Source: Tetraselmis striata
Lineage: Eukaryota > Chlorophyta > Chlorodendrophyceae > Chlorodendrales > Chlorodendraceae
DNA: 64,000 bases
Reading direction: 5' to 3'
Assembly: GCA_006384855.1 (NCBI GenBank)
Contig: VCJN01003171.1
Coordinates: 1-64,000 of the forward strand
Below are positions 1-11,200 of this stretch, in pieces (position 1 is the first letter of the stretch; every line of letters starts with the position of its first letter). Below the pieces are notes generated by a model. It was not told the origin of the DNA, ran no database searches, and saw only the letters and a program-made list of their open reading frames with translations. Made by a program: the position numbers and the translations under genes.

Positions 1-867
1 ACCGTGTTGTAGCACGGGTTGCCCCATCGCCCGTGAGCCCTGCTTTCCATGCCGGGGAGCTACTTAAACCACCAGCTCACCTATTATCTTCCAGCTCGCT
101 GCCTTTGGCAGCACCCTTACGTTTTCCGTTTCCGCTTTACGGCTCCAACCCCCCCCCCCCCCCCCCCCGCCTTTTCGCCGACCCTTCGTCTCAGCCATAA
201 AATGGCGCTTCTTCAGTGTAAGGCGGCCTTTGCACCATCTTTGGAAAATTAGACTCGATGGCAAGTTATTTGAATTCGCCCAACTGGCAACGCGCCGCCT
301 GTCCCATTAAAACCGTCGCCTTACTCGTCGTACTACTACGGCGGGGAGTGCTGGTACGGTAGCAGCATGGCGGTCCCAGGAAGCCGCAATTTGCAGCTCC
401 AGCGTGGCCTATACCCGATGCAGAGCATAGTCTGAGCCTTGCACCGTGCTCGAAACCCATGCTGCTTTCTAATGCCAACAGAATCTCCACGGAAGTGGTA
501 GGAATTCGGGCAGCCGGAAATCGTCAGGCTCAGGGCCTGCAGCAGTGGGCCGAAATAAATAAGGAAGCATTTGCGCAGTCGGACGGAGGTCCGCTCGCCG
601 CGGCAGTCGCTTTGGACCTAGGAGTACTCCAGCACAGGGGCGCGCCGTATAGGCTGCCGGGCCTGACCGCCGCCTCCAACAGCCCCCCCTGCCTCCCCCT
701 GGGAAACGGGCCATTCCATAGGCTGCCGTCGTTATCGGGCGGTAATCGCCGCCGGCTGTTGTCGGCTGGGATGACGCCGGCAATGGGGCATGCCAGTCGG
801 TGGCCGCCTCCACCGGCAGAGGGCAAAGTGCGCGGCTTGCTGGACCACTGCAGGTGTTGCCGCCCGT

Positions 868-906
<39 letters not shown>

Positions 907-1369
907 ACCCCCCCGCTCGCCCGCCTCACCTTTCTCGTTGAGGTCCGAAGCACAGTCGCGCCGTGATTAGCGGGAGCGGAATGCTGAGTAGCGTGGAGCC
1001 CTGCTGCACAGATCCGTTGGCAACAATGGCTGTGCTGCGCTCTTCCCCCCCCCCCCCCCCCCCCCCCCCCACTTGCTCGATTGATTAGCCGCGCATTGAT
1101 AGCCGCGCCATCTTGTGATAGAAGGTATCCCCGCCGTGCGGCCGTCAGCAGCACTAGAACTGCTCTGACACCTCACGTCCGGCCGGCCGATGTTCACTGC
1201 TTCCCCCCCTCTCATGGATCACCTGCTTTTCCGTTATCGACCCACCAAGGTCTCAGATAGTGGTTGTTCCCATTCCGGTAATGTGCGGGCCCCTCTCGAT
1301 GTGCAGCAACAAGCTGCGGGAGGATTTCGTGTGGCGGCAGCCCGTAGGGGCAGGCGCTGCAGGCGTGTG
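1..1369. other. Upstream region, no gene assigned
   Basis: No convincing coding exon was found. The stretch holds long pure C runs at about 149-168, 869-906 and 1,045-1,070, like those in the introns of the gene that follows. Open frames here are mostly Gly/Pro runs read through these tracts. It may hold the promoter, 5' untranslated exon or first coding exon of the coiled-coil gene, but I cannot place a start codon. Confidence 0.4.
869..906. repeat. Poly-C tract (38 C)
   Basis: Pure C run upstream of the coiled-coil gene, the longest of a series in the left 10 kb. Length in the assembly may be unreliable. Confidence 0.9.
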
Positions 1370-2116
1370 GTGCAGCTGGCAGCCGGAAGGGCCCGCGGCA
1401 TCGGGCGGGTGGGGCCCGTGCCGCTGAGAGCGGAGGATGGCGGCGGGAGCGCCACGCTGCAGTTTGCGATCCGCTGCTTCCGTGACGAATTCGGCGAGTT
1501 CTGCAGCGCCACACAGCGCTGCGTGCTGGTGTTGGAGACCCAGGTGCGGGCTGGGGCCTGCGCGGTGGGGTCCCAAGGGGGGGGGGGGGGGGGGGGGGGA
1601 GAGCGTCGCTCATTGGATGCCCGCCGGATTGACGCGCAGAGTCCGGAGCCGGTGGAGCTGGCCAGCTGTGCGCTCGACCCTGCGGCAGCTGGACGTGGTG
1701 GGCCTCGCGGCAGCGTGCGCGGGAAGGAGGTGGCGCTGCGCGGCCCCAAGGGAAGGCGGCCATGTGGGCCAGCTGCGCCTATCCATGTCCACCCGCTTTG
1801 GCGCCGAGGTGGAGCGCGAGATGGCTGCGCGCACGCCCTCCCCCGCAAGCGCCTCCCGCCACGCCGCCAGGTGCAGCCTGCCTGCCGGCCACACCCACCA
1901 CCCCCACTCCGCAGGCCCCATGGCCCTCTCCCCGCTTACCCAAACGAAGACTTCTCATCGGCCATGTGCGCGTTGCACTGGTAGGAGGCCGGACAGTGGC
2001 TTGGCTGAGGTGGAAACGCCGATAGCGCGGCGCTCTTCCCGGCCCAGCATCACGGGCAATTCCGCCTGGCAGCCCATGCCGGCACTGCTGGCTGCGCTGG
2101 TTGACCACGCTGAGCA
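1370..2116 (+). CDS. Probable 5' exons of the EF-hand/coiled-coil gene
   Basis: Three coding-like blocks can be seen. One ends at 1,543 (…CVLVLETQ) before a GTGCGG donor. A second runs from about 1,668 to 1,870 and includes GHVGQLRLSMSTRFGAEVER before a CAG/GTGCAG donor. A third, 1,985-2,116, follows a TAG acceptor and is open only in the frame giving WQPMPALLAALVDHAEQ, ending at a GTGAGC donor. The phases between these blocks and into the exon at 2,286 do not all fit, so an exon boundary is misplaced, an exon is missing, or a homopolymer length is wrong. The G run at about 1,577-1,599 lies between blocks one and two. I do not recognise the domain encoded. The blocks are linked to the downstream gene by strand, spacing and style only. 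Confidence 0.4.
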
Positions 2117-2285
2117 GTGAGCGACCCCGCTGCTTCCTTTACCCCCCCCCCCCCCCCCTCCTCCTCTATCCCCACCCACCCTTGTCCCTATCTTCCTCCT
2201 TCGCCAACTTGTGCCAAATCATTGTCGCCAGCTCCGCCATGGTGGGGCGCTGGCTCAGCCGCTGCCGCTGCCTGTGGGGATGCAG

Positions 2286-5200
2286 GGCGCGACCGGACCC
2301 TGGCGGCCATGTTCCACGGGCTGGACGCCGAGCGCCGCGGCGCGCTGGATACCAGCGAGACCCAAGCGCTGCTGCAGCAGCTGCTCCCGACGCAAGCTGC
2401 CCCGTGGCAGCTGGAGTACCTCGTGGCGCTGCTGGACACAGACCAGGATGGCGCCGTCACTCTGCAGGACGCCACCGCCGGCATCGAGTGCGCCCCCACC
2501 CAGTCACCCCACACTATTACTGGCGCATGCACCACGCACACCATCCAGCTCCCACTGCCTGCATGCCCTCTCCCGCCTGCATCCGCCGCCATCCAGCCAC
2601 CAAGGAGGAGCACCGCTCAGGCTTTCTGCCTGATCCGCTTCATGCCGCAGCTGCCTTTGCAAAGCCCCCTACCCGTGCCTCTCTCCGCTCCACCTGACAC
2701 GGTGCCCACCGCTTGCCTGCGCTGCTCAGGGAGTGGCGCGCATTTGTGCAGCTCAGCCGGCTGACGCGGGTCCCGGACAACGAGATCCCCCCCGACCCGC
2801 TCGCCATCATCAGCGCGCACCTTGCCAGCGAGCCGCTGAGGCCGGCGGGGCAGCAACTGCTCCGGGAGGCGGTGGCGGCGGGGACGCTGCCGCTGGCAGG
2901 GGCGGTCCGCCTGCTGCGCGCTCTGCTGCCGCGCCTGACGCAGCCGCAGGACCGCCAGATCATGGCCACCACCGCGCGGTTCGACACCGACGGCACCGGC
3001 ACGCTGAGCACGGACGCGCTGCTGACGGCGATCGGCTTTGGCCTCGCGGAGCAGCGCACCCCCGGCGCGCCGACGCCCACCTTTGTGCGTGCCGCCCAGA
3101 GCGAGTACGCACAGTTCATGCGACATGCGCTGGACAGCGACCCGGACGAGTCCCCGCAGCTGCCGGCTGGCGACGTGGTGGGCGCCCTCAGAGGCCAGGC
3201 AGACAGGCTGATCAGCCCCCGCTCAGGTGAGACAGCCGGCGCCCTGCCTCTCCCGGGCCTGTCGCTATCGGGCGAGGGCTGCCGCAGTGGCGGTTTGCGC
3301 GGAGGGGGAGCGGTCACTGAGGGCAAGCGGCCGCCCTCACCTTGGCGCCGCGCCTCGCCAGGGAGCTCCTCCTCCTCCATCTGCAGCGGCACGCCCTACT
3401 TCGCCGTGGACGGCGACGAGCTCACCCCCAACGGCATCATCTCCGGGGCCGGCGGCGGCGCGTACAGCACCGTGTCCAACCCGCTCTACCCCAGCGACCA
3501 CGGCCTGGACGACGACGGCAGTGCCTGCGGCGCCTCGCCACTGGGGGTGCCGCCGCCTTCGTCGCGGGTAAGGACCCCCCACCCAACCACTTGGCATGCA
3601 GGGCTCACCCAGGCACTGCTATCTGAGATGCGACGCGGAGCAGGGCGTTCATACCCTGGGCGGCGAGGAATGCTGCTGACGTGATGCTCGGCTGTGCCTC
3701 ATGTAGGCGTCCACCGGGGAGTTCCGCCCGCCAGAGTGGACGCCCTCCTCCAGCGCGTCGCCCCTGCGGCTGTCCACCCTCATGGAGCAAGCCGCTCACC
3801 CCGGGGCGCCGGCCGCAGGCGCGCAGCAGCTGGCGCTGGAGCTGCAGGCGGAGCTGCTGGCGGTGCGCGCGGTGTCGGCGGCCAAGGAGGAGGTGGCGAG
3901 CATGGGCGCGCGCATCAACGGCGGTCGCGGCGGCGGGGAGGGCGCTGCGCGTGAGGCGCTGGATGTGCAGCTGGCGCTGGCCAGGCAGGAGCGTGCGGGG
4001 CTGCTGGCGCGCGTGGCGGCAGTGGGCGCAGAGGTGGATGAGCTGCGGGGGCAGGTGGTATCGCGCGACGCCGCGGTGGCGGAGAGCCAGGCGGCGGCGG
4101 AGGCGTCGGCGCGGGAGGCTGCGGCGCTGGCGGCGGAGCTGGAGGAGCTGGAGCGGGAGGCGGCGGAGTGGCGAGCGGAGGAGACGGCCAGCACAGAGCT
4201 GCAGGTGCAAAATTCCCCCCCCCCCCCCCCCCCCCCCCAGTGGTATACATGGAACCCAGTGCTTTGCTGGGCAAGTCTCGAAAGGGCTGCCGTGGGTGTG
4301 TGCGCTTCACTATTGAGACCGGGCCGGGTGGCGGCCGGGCTGGCAGGGCAAGGTGGCGGCGCTGGAGGAGGAGAACCGCCAGCTCAAGGCGGCGGGCGTG
4401 GAGGCCGCCGAGGAGGTGGCGTTCCTCAGCGGCAAGGCGGAGGGGCTGGTGGCCGAGCTCCAGGCGGCGGAGGCGGAGGCGGAGGAGCTGCGCGCCGCGG
4501 TGGACGCCGCCACGGAGCGCGAGCTGGCGCTGCAGGAGGCGCTGGATGCCGCGGGCCCTGAGGGAGAGGAGGTGCCTGGGCGGGAGGATGGGCACCGCGT
4601 GACGGAGGAGCAGGTGCGCTGCTTGAACCGTGAGCGGCTTTGTTGGCGCCCAGAACGTGATCACGGTCGTGAGGTTGTTTTCACGATCAGCGCACCACCT
4701 CCACAAAATGGTACGAGTGGACACTCACTCAACACCCGCTTGACCGCGGCCCTCAGGCACAGCAGCTGGCAGAGCTGGCCCGCGCCACCGAGGAGCTGGC
4801 AGCCCAGCTGGGCGCTGCATTGGACGGCCACGAGGCGGCCGCCCCGGCCACGGAGCATGCGGGCGGCGTCCCTGGCGCGCTCGCTGCCCTGGGCGGCGCG
4901 CTGCCGGCGCTTCAGTTGGCGTGTCGGGAGCTGCTGGCGTCCAGGGAGGAGGCGGAAGCTCAGCTCCGGGAGACGCGCCCAGGTGACCCCCCCCCCCCCT
5001 TTCCCTCAACCGCTACCACCACCACACCATTTGTTCACCCAGTTGAGGTGGCCGCACGGGGAGCTTGTCGACCTGTTTTGACTCCATCAACCGGTGCCAA
5101 CTTGTACGGGCGCCGACGCGGCAATCAGAGCACCCATTTCGGATATTAGTAGTGGGTGGCTTGGCGAAACATTTTTAGCGCCCAGGTGCCTTTACGCTTC

Positions 5201-8200
5201 TGTCATAAGCCCCAAATGACAGCCTGCCCTACCAGTCAGAGGCCGGAAACACAAGCCGAATATGTAGCGACACATGGCAAAGATTCCTGTAGCATGCAGC
5301 CTCAACGTGAGGTGATGTTGCGGGTTATTAGCAGTGCGTCGGTGCCCTCAGGGCATCAGGGTACCATGCTGCCGCCTGCCCCATGCTATACAGGTGTTTC
5401 CGCTGACAGGCCAGTGCTTGACACGCAGCCAGAGGGGCGGGGGGGGGGGGGGGGGGGGGAGGGGGGAGTGAGCTCTGAAGACTCTGGGGGGCGCTGTCAT
5501 GACCAAGCAGACAGTCTGCTCTGGGCAGGGTGTTGTGTATTCCTGGCTTGATAAGGGCAATGGGACTGGAGTGCTGGACACTGGAGTGCTGTTAGGGGCA
5601 TCCCAGCAGCAGCAGCAGCTGACCCTCTTGGACCCTCCGTGCTCCTGCACCTCCGGCCCTGCCCAGGCCTTGGCACGCCGGCACACAGCCGCAGCGCAGA
5701 GGAGCTGGGGCGCCTGGAGGGGGAGCTGGAGCGGCTGGAGGCGGACGCGGCGAGCTGGGAGGAGGACCGCGCGCAGATGGTGGCGCAGCTGATGGGGCAG
5801 TCGCAGCAGAAGAGCGCGCTGGAGGGGCGCGTGCGGGAGCTGGAGGGGCAGCTCCGGGAGCTGGAGGCGGTGGTGGCGGAGCTGGAGGCCGCGGCAGAGG
5901 AGGGCGGCGGCGGGGGTGGCCTGCTGGCGGAGGAGCTGCACGCGCAGCACATGGATGCGCAGGCCGCGTGGGAGGCGGAGCGCGCCGAGTTGCTGGCGGC
6001 GCTGAGGGATGCTGAGAAGGAGGTGGCGGCGGCGGCAGAGGCGGCAGGGGCGGCGGCGGAGGTGGGGAGCCAGGCGGGCTTGGGTGCGGAGGGCGCACCG
6101 GCGGCTGGGGGCGATGCGCTGGAGGCGGAGCGCGCCGCCTGGGAGGAGGACCGCGGCCAGATGGTGCGCCTTGCCGTCCTCGCGACTCTTCGCTGTCTGG
6201 CAGACCTCTGATGTCGCCCTCCTCCCCCCCCCCCCCCCCTCCCCCCCCCCACACACAACCATATATACACACATTCATGTGTGCGCGCTTATAACTTACA
6301 TACAACTCCACTCGCGGCCATCCCGGCGGGGCCCCTCTTGGACGGACTGTTTCACAACGTCACAGTCGCCCTCCACAAGCGCTCCCCACCCACCGCCTTC
6401 TGCTGTGTAAGCCTGAGATCCCCTGTGAGAAGCGGGCCGCGTGGCGGATCCCGTTCTACCGCTGGCTTTGGCGGGGAAGGCTGTGCTCACGAACTTGCCT
6501 TGCTGCTAGGAGCTGTGCTAGTCTGCGCCTTGGTGGTGTGTGGTGGTGATAGCGTCATGGCCGGCGCTGGTGACTGACTGGGCGCTGAGCGGTGCTTCAC
6601 GCTGCTGTGCGGTGCGGTGGTGGCAGGTGGCGCAGCTGATGGGGCTCACGCAGGAGAAGGGCAAGCTGGAGGCGGAGCTGCGCTCGCTGCGGCAGCACAC
6701 GGAGGAGCTGGAGCAGCTGCTGGAGGAGATGCAGGCGCAGGGGGGCGGGGACGGCGGCGGCGGCGGGGGGAGCGCGCTGCTGCTGCAGGAGCTCCACGAG
6801 CAGCACATGGAGGAGCGCGCAGAGTGGGAGGCGGAGAGGGGCGCGCTGGTGGCGGAGGTGGCGGAGGTGGGGCGGCCCATACCTTCCGTCCCTGGGCTGC
6901 TGCTCCTCGGCATGACCACCGGCACCTCCGCTGCCCGAACCCTCCGGCATGCAGAATTGCCCTTGTTCAGCACCGTCACGCTCACTGCTGCTCATGCACC
7001 CCCCCCCCCCCCCCCCCCCTTCTCCCTTCCCATCCCTCCTGGTGTAGCTGCACGCTCAGGCTGGCAAGCAGGTCGCCGCGAGGTCGCCGGATGCAGCGGC
7101 CACCCCTGCGCCACCGGAGCTGGCAGCCCTGGCGGAGGAGAAGCGGGCGCTGGAGGCACAGCTGCGCAGCGCACAGGAGCGGGTGGGCGACCTGCAGGCG
7201 GTGGTGGACAGCGTGCGGGACGGCGGCGACGGCGGCGGCGTGAGCTCGCTGCTGATGGAGGAGCTGCATCAGCAGCACATGGACGAGCTGGCGCAGTGGG
7301 AGGCGGAGAAGGCGGAGCTGACCGCCGAGCTGGCGGAGGCGCGCGCTGCGGGGGGTGGCGGCGGCGCGGCCTACGCACATGTGGCGGGCAGCTCTGAGGG
7401 GCCGGCCACTGGCGAGGTGGGCCCGACCAGCGCGCCACCATTTTTTTCCTCCCCGCAGCCCCCCTATGCGGTCAGCAGGACAACCCTCTGCTCGCTCTTG
7501 CCGCCGCCCTTCCCCCTCCCCCCGGCATGTACATTGCCGCCCAACTACCCACCGCCACAACCAACTCCTTCCGCGGCATTGCCTGTCCTGTCCCGTTATA
7601 CCGCTCGAATGTGGCTCCTGCAACCAGCTTGGGGCATGGTGCGCTCGCAATCCATCCCAGTCATGTGGCTCTGTTGCCACCAGCACGCCTGGAGATCCTG
7701 CACCATCCACCCCCCCCCCCCCCCCCCTTCCCTCCTCCCTCCTCCCTCCTGTGGCCTCCTGGCCCCGTGCTGGTCTGCACGGTGGTAATGCTCAGGGGCG
7801 CGCTGACAACACTCAACGTGTGTACGCAGACGGAGGCGTCGGTGGAGCGTCTGACGGCCGCCCTGGCCAGCAAGGCGGACGAGGCAGCGAGGCTGCAGGC
7901 GGCGCTGGAGGCCGGCGCCAAGGAGCGCGACGCCCTGCGCGCGGAGCTGCGTACGGCGGCGGCGGGCGTGGCCGCCGCGGTGGCCGGCGACGGTGGCGCG
8001 GCGGCGGTGGAGGCGGGGGTGGTGGACGCGATGGTGGCGGACGCGGTGGGCGGCGCGCGGGAGTACCGCCTGGAGCAGCAGATCCGGGAGCTCCAGTCCG
8101 CCAACGACGCGCTGCAGCTGGACCTGCAGGTGCGGCTGCCCAGCACGGGCGCCAGCGCTTCTTCCACCTGTACCGCCACGCCGGACAATCGAGCAACCTG

Positions 8201-11200
8201 CCTCGTACATGTACCTGCACTGCGCTTAGTATTGCTGCAGCTGCATGAACAACATCCATCCGCTGGCAGAGCGCTGGCTCATGTCACACTATCCTGCAGG
8301 TCCATATGGCTGCTTGCCCGCTTCGAGTGCCCAGCATTATTGGCATGTAGTGTTTGAAATTTGAAATTGTTACAACTTTATCCCTGCCAGTGTTCCAACT
8401 TCACCGGCCAGTTGTCTTACGGCCCCGGATGCATGAACCCGCATAGGGTCGGCCGTAGCCTGTGGCAGCATGCAGCCCTCTGAAGGCTAGGGCATGTGGT
8501 GTGTGCCAATGCTAAAGTTGCCAACTCCGAGGGCACTTTGGAGCATTTGCCGGCATCACTGTTTGTATGTATGTGTAGTAAGAACTCACGAACCAGCCTC
8601 GGAATTTGAAATTTCGTGCCATTTCTCTAAAGCATCCCACATGCTCGGAAGTACTGACGGCGATTCCATCTCTCCTCTCGCGAGCCCCTCGGCTCTGAGT
8701 CGGCGCCTCAGCCGCTGCCGGCACCCAGTCGTCTGCATGTATAGCACTCTGACCCCCCCCCCCCCCCCCCCCCCCCCTCTAGGTCGCCTTGACCGAGCAG
8801 GCGGAGATGCTGAAGAACCCGCTGTGGGAGACAGACGTGCCGCACGACGAGCTCAAGGCGGAGCTGGCGGAGGCGCAGGCGATGGTGGAGAGCCTGTTGG
8901 AGGAGCACGGCGCGATGGAGGGCGAGATCGTGGCGGCGCACGGCGAGAGGCAGGCGATGGACGCCAAGGTGGAGGGGCTCGCCAAGGAGAAGCGCGCGCT
9001 GCAGAGCCAGCTCAACATGATCATGATCACCATGACGGACTCCGAGAACCAGGTGAGCGGGCGGCGCTGGGGAGATTCTTGAGGCCCGCCTGGGGGAGAA
9101 GGGGGGCGGGGGGGGGGGGGGGGGGGGGGGGAGTGGCGCCCGGCCGTGTGCATTCTCCCTGCCATGGCGCTCAGTATGCGACGCGGATGATTTGCATGAT
9201 ACATACATGGCCATAATACGGGGCTATAGCCAGGTACCCAATTGGGTCCGCGTGATGCCCCTGAGTCACCCCCCAGGCTTTGTGCTGGGGGAGTGTAACC
9301 TTACTTAACCTTATAATGGCCATAATGCTTTTCACACATGTGTTGTAGCTGCACTCGGCCGCTTCTTTCTACATGTGCGCCTCTGATGCTCGGACACTAG
9401 CCCATCGAAAAGAAGCACAGCTATGAATGTGTCGCCGGCATCCGTAGCTTTGTCCACAGTAATGCCACAGAACACGCAGCACTGGGCCGGGCACTACTAC
9501 GTCCTTGCGGTCAATACGGGTCCCCACGTGGCACTAAGAAAGTGTGTACAAGAGATTTTGGGGTGTCGCCAGGCGCACTGTCTGAAATTTCGTGGTTACA
9601 TTGTGAATTATCCGTCTAGCTGGGGACTACAAAAGGGCGGGCATTTTCTTGGTGGTGAATTTCTTAGTGCCGCGCGGGCAGCTGTGCAGTGTTGGCATCA
9701 GCATTGGGGTCCGAGATGTCCCTCGTCAAACCACATTCCCGGACAGCTGCCGGGAATTCGGATATACGGCTCCACATGATGGTGGTGGTGTGTTGCTCCC
9801 CCCCTGACTGCGCGTGCCGGCCTGCCAGGTCCACATGGTGACGCAGGAGAAGGAGCGTCTGGAGGAGGAGCTGGAGGAGGCGGAGGCGGAGCGCCGCCGG
9901 CTGGAGGACGAGCTGCAGCTGTCGCACCTCAGCCGCACGCTGCCGGGAGAGGAGCCGCCCGCCCACGCACCCCTACCACCACCGCCGCCGCGTGCGGGCG
10001 AGGAGACCCAGGCAGACGCGCTGCAGGCAGAGGTGGCGGAGCTGTCGGACCGGCTGATCGCGATGGAGGGCGATCATGCGGTGCTGGTGCAGCAGGTGAC
10101 GGTCAAGACGGGGGAGAAGGCGCAGCTGGAGGCGGAGTACAAGGTGCGGCGTCATGATGGGGAGCGAGTGGGCAGCCATGACCCCCCCCCCCCCCCCCTG
10201 CCCCAACCAACCCTCCCCCTTTCCCCCTTGCCTTATGTGCCCTATTTCGTATGATACTATCCGATCATCATGCTCTCCATCGGGAACATTGATATTGTAG
10301 CATATATACCACTGTGATGCATCGTTTGTATTGTATAGCTACATGTTATAGTAGTATGCATATGAGGACCTCCATGTGTTCACTGGTATTGCTTACATGA
10401 CATGCATAAGTATGATTGCATGACTGCCCATATGTAGAGTACACGTTGCTCCCATGGTGTGGCAAGATGGTGTAGTGGACATACAAGTACTCGGTATCGG
10501 TGTGTTTATTTACTTGAACGATGCTTCATTCTAATGTGTAGTTCAACTGTGAATAAGTTGCTAGTGGAAGTATGCTCTCCGAGGATGTGAAGAAGGCATA
10601 TTCACAGCGTGGGGGCGTCTCATGCGCCATGCTGAAGTGAGCCCTGTGTGCGGCGGGGATGTGGCCAGGCGCTGCAGCAGCACACGGAGGAGCTGGAGCA
10701 GCTGCTGGAGGAGATGCAGGCGCAGCAGGACGCTGGCGGCAGTCCCTCTGGCGGCGGCGGCGGTGGGAGCACGCTACTGCTGGAGGAGCTGCATCAACAG
10801 CACATGGACGAGCTGGCGGAGTGGGAGGCGGAGAAGGCCAAGCTGGCGTCGGAGCTGGAGGAAGCGCGCGCCTGGCGGGCGGAGCGCGAAACGGCGGCCA
10901 ACGGAAAGCCGGACGAGCCGCAGGTGGGTCACTACTCGCTCGGGCGGGCCGCGGAGATGTTGACAGCGTTTGTATGTCGCACTTGCAGACAGCCTCTTGC
11001 CATCGCCGTGGCGGGGCAGTCGCTCTCACTACCTCCCATGGCGAGCTTTGGTCCAGCGCGCGGAAATGCCCTCGACATTATCCGCTCGCGAATTGTCGGT
11101 GCTAGTTTATTCGGCCAGGTTGCGGGGACAGCCTCCAGCCGGGGGCCGACCCGTACGAGGCGGCGAGCGTGATAGCTACGTGTTCTATGGGGAAGGTGAC

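Noticed and set aside
5348-6311. Three minus-strand frames of about 240-310 codons
   Set aside because: They lie opposite a coiled-coil exon and have low-complexity Pro/Ser/Arg composition; the plus-strand exon has matching splice sites and phase.
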